Shown here one piece after another: positions 32,294 to 40,443 of a DNA stretch of 64,000 bases (its first letter is position 1; every line of letters starts with the position of its first letter). A program made the position numbers and the translations under genes. The DNA is from Lentzea albida (lineage in GTDB: Bacteria > Actinomycetota > Actinomycetes > Mycobacteriales > Pseudonocardiaceae). The DNA is taken from NCBI RefSeq assembly GCF_900111005.1, contig NZ_FOFV01000019.1, positions 1-64,000 on the forward strand, written 5' to 3'. The notes beneath the pieces are model-generated. The model did not search any database and was not told the DNA's origin. It was given only the letters and a program-made list of their open reading frames with translations.

Positions 32294-34002
32294 GTACGGT
32301 CGACACCTCTGCGAAGCGCTCCGCGCTCGCGCCTCTCGGCAAGCCGTTCGCGGCCGCCGGTGGCGTGCTCGGCATCGTCGCGGCACTCCTGCCGTGGGTC
32401 ACGTTCACGCTCAACGACGGCAACTGGCCCGACAAGTCGACGCTGCAGTTCTTCGACGCGCCGTTCCAGGTCACCGGTTTCCGGTGGCACGTGCTGGTGC
32501 TGGGCGTCCTCGTCCTCGTCGCCGCCTTCGCGCCGGTCCCGTCCAAGGGCCGCGTCGTCCGGGCGCTCGGCTGGGGCCTCACGCTCGTGTCGTTCGTCAA
32601 CACGGCGTACATCACCGTCAAGGGTGGCGGCCTTGGTGCCGTGACGGCCCTCGACGGCGCCACGGCGTTCGGTGGCATCGTCGGCCTCGTCGCCGGTGTG
32701 CTGACGATCCTGGCGGGCTACGGCATCGGCATCGAGCCGGTGGGCGAGTGGAAGTTCAAGGTCTCCACGCCGGTCGCGTACCTGGTGCTGCTGGTGTCGT
32801 TCGGCGCGGTGCTCTACGCCGTCGCCGCGATGCTGACCACCGGTGGCGTCGGCTCGGCCAACCCGTACGCGGGCGCGATCTTCCTGTCGTTCCTCGGGTT
32901 CGCCGGCGGTCTGCTGGCGGCGCTGAGCGGCGTCGGGTTCGTCCGCTGGATCTCGGCCCTGTCGGAGCAGCACCGCGTGTTCAGCGTGATCGTGCTGGCC
33001 GCGTGCGCGCTGCTGCTGCCGTTCACCGAGGCGGGCAACGAGTACTGGATGACGGTCGCGGCGAACATCGGCATCTACGCCGCCACCGCGATCGGCCTGA
33101 ACATCGTCGTCGGCCTCGCGGGTCTGCTCGACCTCGGGTACGTGGCGTTCATGGGCATCGGTGCCCTCGTGGCAGCGAACTTCTCCGGTGCCGCCACCGC
33201 GTACTTCGGCTTCGACCTGCCGTTCCCCGTCGCCGCCGTCATCGCGGCAGTCGTGGCCGGCATCTTCGGCGCCATCGTCGGTTCGCCGACGCTGCGGGTC
33301 CGCGGTGACTACCTGGCGATCGTGACGCTGGCGTTCGGTGAGATCTTCACCCGCTCCGCGCAGAACGACATCGGTGGCTTCACCAACGGCTCCAACGCCA
33401 TCCCGGGCATTCCGGCGCTGTCGTTGTTCGGGGCGGAGTTCAACAAGTCGTTCACGATCGGCGCGGTGAAGCTGCCCGCCGGTGTCCTCTACTACGTCCT
33501 CATCGTGCTGCTCGTCGCGGCGACGATGGCGGTGTTCGCGAACCTCAAGTTCAGCCGCATCGGCCGTGCCTGGATCGCGATCCGCGAGGACGAGGACGCC
33601 GCCCGCGCGATGGGCATCCGCACCGGCAAGATGAAGATCCTCGCGTTCCTCATCGGCGCCATGCTCGCGGGTCTCGCGGGCGCGGTGTTCGCGCACAAGA
33701 ACGGCACCGTCTCGTACGAGTCGTTCAAGTTCCTCGAGTCGGTCACGCTGCTCGCGGCGGTCATCCTCGGCGGCATGGGCTCGATCCCCGGCGCCGTCCT
33801 CGGTGCCGCGCTGCTGTTCGTGCTGCCCGAGAAGCTGAGGGACTTCGAGGACTACCGCCTCATGATCTTCGGCCTCGCGCTGATCCTGATCATGCGGTTC
33901 CGGCCGGTCGGCCTGATCCCCGATGCGCACAGGCGCGCTGAGATGGTCGAACGCGCCGACGAGAACGCCGAAGAGGCGCATTTGGAGGCGAAGAAGGCAT
34001 GA
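32290..34002 (+). CDS. livM: branched-chain amino acid ABC transporter permease LivM with long N-terminal membrane extension
   Basis: 570 aa. Residues ~270-560 are the normal LivM permease: Y-A-A-T-A-I-G-L-N-I-V-V-G-L-A-G-L-L-D-L-G-Y-V-A-F-M-G-I-G-A, L-R-V-R-G-D-Y-L-A-I-V-T-L-A-F-G-E, and the coupling loop I-R-E-D-E-D-A-A-R-A-M-G-I. The preceding ~240 residues add about six hydrophobic segments absent from the compact E. coli-type permease core. The extension's role is unknown. Starts by ATGA overlap with livH, and livG overlaps its end. The C-terminal ~25 residues are acidic and cytoplasmic. Confidence 0.93.
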   Translation: MSTVDTSAKRSALAPLGKPFAAAGGVLGIVAALLPWVTFTLNDGNWPDKSTLQFFDAPFQVTGFRWHVLVLGVLVLVAAFAPVPSKGRVVRALGWGLTLVSFVNTAYITVKGGGLGAVTALDGATAFGGIVGLVAGVLTILAGYGIGIEPVGEWKFKVSTPVAYLVLLVSFGAVLYAVAAMLTTGGVGSANPYAGAIFLSFLGFAGGLLAALSGVGFVRWISALSEQHRVFSVIVLAACALLLPFTEAGNEYWMTVAANIGIYAATAIGLNIVVGLAGLLDLGYVAFMGIGALVAANFSGAATAYFGFDLPFPVAAVIAAVVAGIFGAIVGSPTLRVRGDYLAIVTLAFGEIFTRSAQNDIGGFTNGSNAIPGIPALSLFGAEFNKSFTIGAVKLPAGVLYYVLIVLLVAATMAVFANLKFSRIGRAWIAIREDEDAARAMGIRTGKMKILAFLIGAMLAGLAGAVFAHKNGTVSYESFKFLESVTLLAAVILGGMGSIPGAVLGAALLFVLPEKLRDFEDYRLMIFGLALILIMRFRPVGLIPDAHRRAEMVERADENAEEAHLEAKKA

Positions 34003-34817
34003 GCACGCCGGTTTTGGAGGCGCGCGACGTCTCGATGGTCTTCGGTGGCCTCAAGGCGTTGAAGGGCGTCACTCTGACGCTCGAGGAAGGCAAGATCGTC
34101 GGCCTCATCGGCCCGAACGGCGCGGGGAAGACCACCTTCTTCAACTGCCTGACGGGTCTGTACACGCCGACCACCGGGCAGGTGCTGCTCAAGGGCAACG
34201 TCCTGCCCGGCGACCCGGCGAAGGTGACGGACGCGGGCGTGGCCCGCACGTTCCAGAACATCCGCCTGTTCCCCAGCATGACCGTGCTGGAGAACGTCAT
34301 GGTCGGCCGGCACGTCCGGATGAAGCAGGGCCCGCTGGCCTCGCTGTTCCACGGCCCCGCCTACCAGCGCGGGGAGAAGGCGGCGCGCGAGCGGTCGCGG
34401 GAGCTGCTCGCGTTCGTCGGCCTGAACGGCGTCGAGGACGAGCTCTCGCGCAACCTCCCCTACGGCGACCAGCGCCGTCTGGAGATCGCGCGTGCGCTCG
34501 CGACGGACCCGGCGGTGCTGCTGCTGGACGAGCCCACCGCGGGCATGAACCCGCAGGAGACGGAAGCGACGCAGCAGCTGATCTTCCGCATCCGCGAGAC
34601 GGGTGTGTCCGTCGTGGTCATCGAGCACGACATCAAGTTCATCTTCGGTCTGTGCGACTCGGTCTCCGTGCTCGTGCAGGGCGAGCTGCTCGTCGAGGGC
34701 AGCCCCGAGGTCGTGCGGGCGGACCCGCGGGTGGTCGAGGCCTACCTCGGCAAGCCGCCGGAGGAAGTCCAGCACGACGTCGAGGCCGCCGCTGCTGCTG
34801 AGGAGGAGCAGGCATGA
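33999..34817 (+). CDS. livG: branched-chain amino acid ABC transporter ATPase LivG
   Basis: 272 aa. Walker A G-P-N-G-A-G-K-T-T, Q-loop V-A-R-T-F-Q-N-I-R-L-F, signature N-L-P-Y-G-D-Q-R-R-L-E (YGDQ in place of the common SGGQ, normal for LivG), Walker B V-L-L-L-D-E-P-T-A-G-M-N-P and H-loop E-H-D. It pairs with LivF to drive import. An ~20-residue acidic/Ala tail follows. ATG overlaps the livM stop. Confidence 0.96.
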   Translation: MSTPVLEARDVSMVFGGLKALKGVTLTLEEGKIVGLIGPNGAGKTTFFNCLTGLYTPTTGQVLLKGNVLPGDPAKVTDAGVARTFQNIRLFPSMTVLENVMVGRHVRMKQGPLASLFHGPAYQRGEKAARERSRELLAFVGLNGVEDELSRNLPYGDQRRLEIARALATDPAVLLLDEPTAGMNPQETEATQQLIFRIRETGVSVVVIEHDIKFIFGLCDSVSVLVQGELLVEGSPEVVRADPRVVEAYLGKPPEEVQHDVEAAAAAEEEQA

Positions 34818-35530
34818 CCGCGCTGCTCGAAGTCCGCAACCTTTCGGTCGCCTACGGCGCCATCGAGGCCGTCCGCGACATCTCGTTCACCGTCGAGGCC
34901 GGCCAGATCGTGTCGCTGATCGGCTCGAACGGTGCGGGCAAGACCACGACCCTGCGCACCATCTCGGGTCTGTTGCGGCCGACCAACGGCTCCATCCGGT
35001 TCCAGGGCAAGGAGATCCACGGCGAGCCCGCCCACGCCATCCTCGGCATGGGTATCTCGCACTCGCCCGAGGGACGCCGGCTCTTCCCGCGCATGACCGT
35101 GGAGGAGAACCTGCAGCTCGGCGCGTACGTCCGCAAGGACGACGGTGTCCAGGCCGACATGGACCGCGTCTACGAGCTGTTCCCCGTCCTGGGAGAGCGC
35201 CGCCACAACAAGGCGGGCCTCTTCTCCGGTGGTGAGCAGCAGATGCTCGCCATCGGCCGCGCGATGATGTCCAAGCCCCGCCTGCTCATGCTCGACGAGC
35301 CCTCCATGGGCCTCTCGCCGATCATGACGCAGCGGATCTTCGACACCATCAAGGAGCTGCAGTCGCTCGGCACCACCATCCTCCTGGTGGAGCAGAACGC
35401 CCTGGCGGCGCTCGCGTTGTCGGACCACGGCTACGTGATCGACCTCGGCAGGACCACCCTGGACGGTCCGGGGCACTCGCTCCTGGCCGACCAGCGGGTG
35501 CGCGACGCGTACCTGGGCGAGGCCCACTGA
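34814..35530 (+). CDS. livF: branched-chain amino acid ABC transporter ATPase LivF
   Basis: 238 aa. Walker A G-S-N-G-A-G-K-T-T, Q-loop, signature F-S-G-G-E-Q-Q-M-L-A-I-G-R-A, Walker B L-L-M-L-D-E-P-S-M-G-L-S-P, then L-L-V-E-Q-N-A (H-loop replaced by Q-N, as in other LivF proteins). Last gene of the operon; the start overlaps livG (ATGA) and a strong intrinsic terminator follows 18 bp after the stop. Confidence 0.96.
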   Translation: MTALLEVRNLSVAYGAIEAVRDISFTVEAGQIVSLIGSNGAGKTTTLRTISGLLRPTNGSIRFQGKEIHGEPAHAILGMGISHSPEGRRLFPRMTVEENLQLGAYVRKDDGVQADMDRVYELFPVLGERRHNKAGLFSGGEQQMLAIGRAMMSKPRLLMLDEPSMGLSPIMTQRIFDTIKELQSLGTTILLVEQNALAALALSDHGYVIDLGRTTLDGPGHSLLADQRVRDAYLGEAH

Positions 35531-35547
35531 GGGTTTTCGTTCGGGGG

Positions 35548-35583
35548 AGCGGGGCGGAGGACTTGTCCTCCGCCCCGCTTTTC
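35548..35583 (+). terminator. intrinsic terminator of the liv operon
   Basis: Perfect 15-bp stem (35548-35562 with 35565-35579) followed by TTTTCGTTT. The reverse strand lacks a comparable T-run, so it acts mainly on the liv transcript. Confidence 0.92.
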
Positions 35584-35586
35584 GTT

Positions 35587-36759
35587 TCAGGCGCGGTCGA
35601 AGTCGGCCAGGATCCGGGGCAGGGCCAGTTTGGCCGCCCTGCCGTGGTTCACGTCCGCGCCGAGGTCGACGAGCGTGCTGCGGGCGTGGCGCTGCTCCAG
35701 CCGACGGTCGCAGTACGCGGACGTTTCGAGGAGCGTGTCGCGGTCGCCTGCCGAGGAGTAGAGCGTGACGGGCACCTCCGGGCGCCAGTCGCAGGTGCTG
35801 TCCGCCTCGCGCAGTTTCGCCTCCAGGACGCCGGTGGGGTGCTGGAGGCGGGCGAAGTAGCCGTCGGTCAGGAGCTCCCGCATCGTGGCCGGGAGGCGCG
35901 GGAAGATGTCCTCGTTGCGGTGCTCGCCGTCGAACAGGGCCTCGATCGACGGGTCGCGGAAGACCTCGGCCGGGCTGTCGTAGAGGTGGAAGAGGCGGTT
36001 CCAGGCCACCGTCCAGTACGCCATGTACGCGACGCCGTTGGCGATCTCGTCCTTCAGCGCTCTGGCCACGAGCAGGCTCGGCTTGAACGGGCCACCTATC
36101 GGGGCCAGGGCGCCCACCTCCAGGCGTGGGTCGGCGCCGTGCTGCAGGGCCCGGCCCAGTGCCATGGCCGCGTGACCGCCCTGGGAGTGGCCGGTGATCA
36201 TGACGCGCCGGTCCGGGCGCAGGCCCAGCGAGGCGGCGTGGGCGCGGGCGGCGCGCAGGGCGTCGACGGACGCCGTGACGGTGGAGCTGACGTCCACGTA
36301 CGGGTGAAAACCGGGGCCGGTGCCCAGGCCCAGGTAGTCCGGGGCCGTGGTCAGGTAGCCCGCCGAGGCGAAGAGGTAGGTCGCGGCTCGGTCGTTGCCG
36401 TCCGCCACCGACGCGACGGAACCCCGGTAGCCCGTGGTGCCGTGCAGCCAGGTGGCCTGCCGCGGCGTGCGGTCTCCGTTGCGCGGCAAGGCGATCAGCG
36501 CGCTTGCCGTCGTCGGTCTGCCGAAGGCGTCGATGGTCCGGTAGGTGATGCGCTTCGCCTCCACGGCGAAGCGGACGCGCGAGGCGTCCAGGGCGTGGTC
36601 CCCCAGGTACTCGACCAGCTGGGTGGTGTCCACCGTGGACACCGGGACGACGTCGAGGAGCGCGCCGCGAGCCGTGCGGGCCGACGCGGTGGCCGGGGCC
36701 GTGGCCGCGACCAGCGCGCCGCACAGGACCGCTGCTGTCAGTCGAGTCGTGAAGGTCAT
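35587..36759 (-). CDS. secreted lipase-like alpha/beta hydrolase
   Basis: 390 aa. Sec signal peptide (TTRLTAAVLCGALVAATAPATASA) then an alpha/beta hydrolase of the secretory lipase/LIP family: W-L-H-G-T-T-G-Y-R-G oxyanion region, nucleophile in G-H-S-Q-G-G-H-A-A, late Asp in S-S-A-G-D-R-D-T-L and His in D-V-N-H-G. Probably a secreted esterase or lipase. The ATG at 36759 gives a clean signal peptide; a GTG two codons earlier is the alternative. Its terminator side faces the liv terminator, and it is transcribed toward it. Confidence 0.82.
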   Translation of the reverse strand: MTFTTRLTAAVLCGALVAATAPATASARTARGALLDVVPVSTVDTTQLVEYLGDHALDASRVRFAVEAKRITYRTIDAFGRPTTASALIALPRNGDRTPRQATWLHGTTGYRGSVASVADGNDRAATYLFASAGYLTTAPDYLGLGTGPGFHPYVDVSSTVTASVDALRAARAHAASLGLRPDRRVMITGHSQGGHAAMALGRALQHGADPRLEVGALAPIGGPFKPSLLVARALKDEIANGVAYMAYWTVAWNRLFHLYDSPAEVFRDPSIEALFDGEHRNEDIFPRLPATMRELLTDGYFARLQHPTGVLEAKLREADSTCDWRPEVPVTLYSSAGDRDTLLETSAYCDRRLEQRHARSTLVDLGADVNHGRAAKLALPRILADFDRA

Positions 36760-36836
36760 GCGCACCACGATCTCGGGCTGATCTTGGTCGCACACTGGGG
36801 TGGGCCACACAAAAATGGTGTGGTTTACCCCAGTTC

Positions 36837-37247
36837 TCAGGCGCCCGGCGGCTTGGGGCGCAGGATGCAGGTGAGGCGGGCGGTGCAGGTGCGCCTGCCC
36901 TCCTCGTCGGTGATCACGATCTCGTACGTGGTCGTGCTGCGTCCCAGGTGGATCGGCCGTGCCACACCGGTCACGATCCCCTCGCGCGCCGCTCGGTGGT
37001 GGGTGCAGGACAGCTCGAGCCCGAGTGCGATGAGGCCGTGCTCGGAGGCGTGCATGGCGGACGCGATGGACCCCAGCTGCTCGGCGAGCACCGCGTTCGC
37101 ACCGCCGTGGAGCAGGCCGAACGGCTGGCGGTTGCCCTTCACCGGCATCGTGCCGATCATCTCCTGCACATCCCATCGGGTGATTTCGATGCCCATGCGG
37201 GTGTGCAACTGCTCGTCGGCGAAGTCGAGTGGCAGGTCGGGGGTCAC
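36837..37247 (-). CDS. PaaI-like hotdog-fold thioesterase
   Basis: 136 aa. Hotdog domain with L-L-H-G-G-A-N-A-V-L-A-E (the conserved HGG and downstream Glu) and G-x-A-x-P-I-H-L-G-R-S-T. It hydrolyses small acyl-CoA thioesters, perhaps aromatic acyl-CoAs or 1,4-dihydroxy-2-naphthoyl-CoA. Divergent from polA, an arrangement seen in other actinomycetes. GGAG lies 6 nt before the GTG. Confidence 0.88.
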   Translation of the reverse strand: MTPDLPLDFADEQLHTRMGIEITRWDVQEMIGTMPVKGNRQPFGLLHGGANAVLAEQLGSIASAMHASEHGLIALGLELSCTHHRAAREGIVTGVARPIHLGRSTTTYEIVITDEEGRRTCTARLTCILRPKPPGA

Positions 37248-37289
37248 GCGTGCTCCAAGGGTTCAAGCAGAACTGTCAGACCCCCACCC

Positions 37290-37295
37290 TAGACT
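37290..37295 (+). promoter_or_regulatory. -10 box TAGACT of polA (leaderless)
   Basis: TANNNT hexamer exactly 7 nt before the GTG at 37303 and no SD in between; the mRNA probably begins at the start codon. Confidence 0.55.
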
Positions 37296-37302
37296 CGGGC
37301 CC

Positions 37303-39975
37303 GTGACTACCTCAGACGTGAAGCGGCTCCTGCTCATCGACGGTCACTCGATGGCCTACCGAGCGTTCTACGCCCTGCCCGCAGAGAACTTCGTGACGAA
37401 GACGGGCCAGGTCACGAACGCCGTGTACGGGTTCACGTCCATGTTGATCAACATCCTGCGCGACGAGAAGCCGACGCACGTGGCGGTGGCGTTCGACGTC
37501 TCGCGCAAGACGTTCCGCTCCGAGCAGTACCCCGAGTACAAGGCCGGCCGCTCGAAGACGCCGGACGAGTTCCGCAGCCAGGTCTCCCTGATCAAGGACG
37601 TGCTGGCCACGCTGGCCATCCCGACCATGGAGAAGGAGAACTACGAGGCGGACGACATCATCGCGACCCTGACCACGCAGGCCGTGGCGCAGGGCGTCGA
37701 GGTGGAGATCGTCACCGGCGACCGCGACGCGTTCCAGCTGGTCAACGACAAGGTGACGGTGCTGTACCCGGTCAAGGGCGTCTCGGAGATGGGCCGCTTC
37801 ACCCCGGCGTACGTCGAGGAGAAGCACGGCGTGCGGCCCGACCAGTACGCGGACTACGCGGCGGTGCGCGGCGACTCGTCGGACAACCTGCCGAACACCC
37901 CCGGCGTCGGCCCGAAGACGATCATCAAGCTGCTCAACCAGTTCGGCGGGCTGAACGAGCTGGTCGACCGCATCGACGAGGTGCCGGGCAAGGTCGGCGA
38001 GGCGCTGCGCGGCAACCTGGCGAACATCATCATGAACCGCCAGCTCACGGAGCTCATCAAGGACGTCGAGCTGCCGTACACGATCGACGGCCTCGAGGCG
38101 CAGCAGTGGGACCGCGACGCCGTGCACGCGCTGTTCGACGAGCTGGAGTTCCGCGTCCTGCGCGACCGTCTCTTCCAGACGCTGTCGACCGCCGAGCCGG
38201 AGGCCGAGGAGGGCTTCGAGGTGTCCGGCGGCGCGATCCCCGCGGGCACGCTCGCGCAGTGGCTCGACGCTAACGCCCGCGGGAGCAGGGTCGGCGTCGC
38301 GTTGCGCATCACGACCGATCTGGAGGGCGTCGCGCTGTGCACCGCCACCGGTGAGGGCGGGTACGTCGACGTCACGCAGCTGAACGAGGCCGACGAGCAG
38401 GCGCTCGCCGCGTGGCTCGCCGACGAGTCCGTGGCCAAGGCGGGCCACGACCTGAAGCTGCCGCTGCGCCGGGTGCGCGCCCGCGGCTGGAAGTTGCGCG
38501 GCCTGACGTCGGACACGGCGCTCGCCGCCTACCTGGTGCGTCCCGGCCAGCGCTCGTTCGCGCTGGACGACCTCGCGCTGCGCTACCTCAAGCGCGAGCT
38601 GCGGGCTGAGGAGTCCGGTGACGGCCAGCTGTCGTTGCTCTCCGACGAGTCTGAGGAGGCGCAGAAGCTCGCCACGAGCACGATCCTGCGCGCGCGTGCC
38701 GTCGCCGAGCTCGCCGACCGGCTCGACGAGGAACTGGTGACGATCGGCGGCGCAGACCTGCTCGCGAACCTCGAGCTGCCGTTGATGAACGTGCTCGACG
38801 AGGTCGAGGCCGTCGGCATCGCGATCGACGTCGAGCACCTCTCGGAGCTGGAGGCGCACTTCGCGGCCGGCGTGAAGCAGGCGGCGCAGGACGCGTACTC
38901 GGTGATCGGCAAGGAGATCAACCTCGGCAGCCCGAAGCAGCTGCAGACGGTCCTCTTCGACGAGCTCAACATGCCGAAGACGAAGAAGACCAAGACCGGC
39001 TACACCACGGACGCCGACGCGCTGCAGAACCTGTTCGAGCAGACCGAGCACCCGTTCCTGCAGCACCTGCTCGCGCACCGCGACGTCACCCGGCTCAAGT
39101 CCACTGTGGACGGTCTGCTGAAGTCGGTGGCCGACGACGGCCGCATCCACACGACGTTCCACCAGACGATCGCCGCCACGGGCCGGCTGTCCTCGACGGA
39201 CCCGAACCTGCAGAACATCCCGATCCGCACGGACGAGGGCCGCCGCATCCGCCAGGCGTTCGTCGTCGGCGAGGGCTACGCGGAGCTGATGACCGCGGAC
39301 TACAGCCAGATCGAGATGCGCATCATGGCCACGCTGTCCGGCGACGAGGGCCTGATCGCGGCGTTCAACTCGGGCGAGGACCTGCACACCTACGTGGCGT
39401 CGCAGGCGTTCTCGATCCCCACCTCCGAGGTGACGGGCGAGATGCGCCGCCGCATCAAGGCGATGTCGTACGGCCTGGCCTACGGCCTGTCGGTGTTCGG
39501 CCTGTCGCAGCAGCTGCGCATCCCGACCGAAGAGGCCCGCGAGCAGATGGAGGCGTACTTCTCCCGCTTCGGCGGCGTGCGCGACTACCTCAACGAGATC
39601 GTCGAGAAGGCCCGCAAGGACGGCTACACCGAGACCGTCCTCGGCCGCCGCCGCTACCTGCCGGACCTGACGTCGGACAACCGCCAGCGCCGCGAGATGG
39701 CCGAGCGCATGGCCCTCAACGCCCCGATCCAGGGCAGCGCCGCGGACATCATCAAGGTGGCCATGCTGGGCGTCTACCGCGCGCTCGAGTCCTCGGACCT
39801 GCGCTCGCGCATGCTCCTGCAGGTGCACGACGAACTGGTGCTCGAGGTGGCCGAGGGCGAGCGCGAGGCCGTCGAGGCCCTCGTGCGCGACCAGATGGGC
39901 AACGCCTACCAGCTGCGGGTGCCGCTGGAGGTGTCGGTGGGCGTGGGCCGCTCCTGGGACGACGCCGCCCACTAG
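37303..39975 (+). CDS. polA: DNA polymerase I
   Basis: 890 aa. The 5'-nuclease/flap domain (~1-300) has V-T-G-D-R-D-A-F-Q-L and R-G-D-S-S-D-N-L-P. The central domain (~310-490) keeps the 3'-5' exonuclease fold but lacks its acidic D-x-E motif, so proofreading is probably absent, as usual in actinobacterial PolA. The polymerase domain (~500-890) has motif A D-Y-S-Q-I-E-M-R (Asp near 666), motif B R-R-x-x-K-x-x-x-Y-G-L-A-Y-G and motif C V-H-D-E-L (near 842). Functions in Okazaki-fragment processing and repair. The long open frame upstream of 37303 is antisense shadow. Confidence 0.98.
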   Translation: MTTSDVKRLLLIDGHSMAYRAFYALPAENFVTKTGQVTNAVYGFTSMLINILRDEKPTHVAVAFDVSRKTFRSEQYPEYKAGRSKTPDEFRSQVSLIKDVLATLAIPTMEKENYEADDIIATLTTQAVAQGVEVEIVTGDRDAFQLVNDKVTVLYPVKGVSEMGRFTPAYVEEKHGVRPDQYADYAAVRGDSSDNLPNTPGVGPKTIIKLLNQFGGLNELVDRIDEVPGKVGEALRGNLANIIMNRQLTELIKDVELPYTIDGLEAQQWDRDAVHALFDELEFRVLRDRLFQTLSTAEPEAEEGFEVSGGAIPAGTLAQWLDANARGSRVGVALRITTDLEGVALCTATGEGGYVDVTQLNEADEQALAAWLADESVAKAGHDLKLPLRRVRARGWKLRGLTSDTALAAYLVRPGQRSFALDDLALRYLKRELRAEESGDGQLSLLSDESEEAQKLATSTILRARAVAELADRLDEELVTIGGADLLANLELPLMNVLDEVEAVGIAIDVEHLSELEAHFAAGVKQAAQDAYSVIGKEINLGSPKQLQTVLFDELNMPKTKKTKTGYTTDADALQNLFEQTEHPFLQHLLAHRDVTRLKSTVDGLLKSVADDGRIHTTFHQTIAATGRLSSTDPNLQNIPIRTDEGRRIRQAFVVGEGYAELMTADYSQIEMRIMATLSGDEGLIAAFNSGEDLHTYVASQAFSIPTSEVTGEMRRRIKAMSYGLAYGLSVFGLSQQLRIPTEEAREQMEAYFSRFGGVRDYLNEIVEKARKDGYTETVLGRRRYLPDLTSDNRQRREMAERMALNAPIQGSAADIIKVAMLGVYRALESSDLRSRMLLQVHDELVLEVAEGEREAVEALVRDQMGNAYQLRVPLEVSVGVGRSWDDAAH

Positions 39976-39993
39976 GGCGAGCCGCTTGGCCCG

Positions 39994-40028
39994 CAGCCCC
40001 GGTTGAGCCCCAGGCTCGGCCGGGGCTG
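39994..40028 (+). terminator. terminator-like hairpin after polA
   Basis: 16-bp stem (two GU pairs) pairing 39994-40009 with 40013-40028 around a 3-nt loop, 18 bp past the polA stop. No T-tract follows, so termination may be inefficient or the hairpin may protect the 3' end. Confidence 0.65.
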
Positions 40029-40443
40029 AGTGCTGTCCGGGGGCGCGCGGGTGGGGTGCTGTGCGGTGAGGGTGGTGGATGGGTGGCTGCCGCGCTGGCG
40101 AGGAGTGGGATGGTGCGGCGTGGGGTGAGCGGTGTGGGCTGGGCGAGCGGCGTGGCTGCTGCGCGAGCGTGGGCGCTGGGTGACGCGATCGCTGAGTGCG
40201 GGGGATGCACGGCCGCCTGGCGGGCGTGGCTGATGGGCGGCGTGGCTGCTGCTGTCCGGGCGGAGGGGCGCGTGACACGGCTGCCGTGTGGGCAGCAGAT
40301 GCGACGGCGGTGCGGCGCTCGCGTGGGCGGCGGCCGCGGAATCGTTTGCCCCATTGGAACTTATAGCGCGCGGTGGGGCTTGCCGCAAGACCCGGTGGCG
40401 GCCCCACAATTCGTGGCCTCACAGGGAATTGAGGGGTTCCGCG
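40029..40443. other. G-rich non-coding region between polA and a glycosyltransferase
   Basis: About 415 bp with no supported gene. The plus strand is strongly G-biased, with many GTGGG, GGGG and GCGTGGC words. A 16-bp direct repeat GCGGCGTGGCTGCTGC occurs at 40147 and 40237, exactly 90 bp apart. Composition returns to normal near 40330, where TTATAGC may belong to the promoter of the next gene. G-quadruplex formation is plausible. Confidence 0.6.

Noticed and set aside
32206..33981. 591-codon minus-strand open frame opposite livM
   Set aside because: Asp/Glu/Arg-rich shadow of a hydrophobic membrane protein.
40029..40443. Structural RNA gene (RNase P, tmRNA, SRP RNA or tRNA)
   Set aside because: No conserved core sequences or cloverleaf; only G-rich simple sequence.
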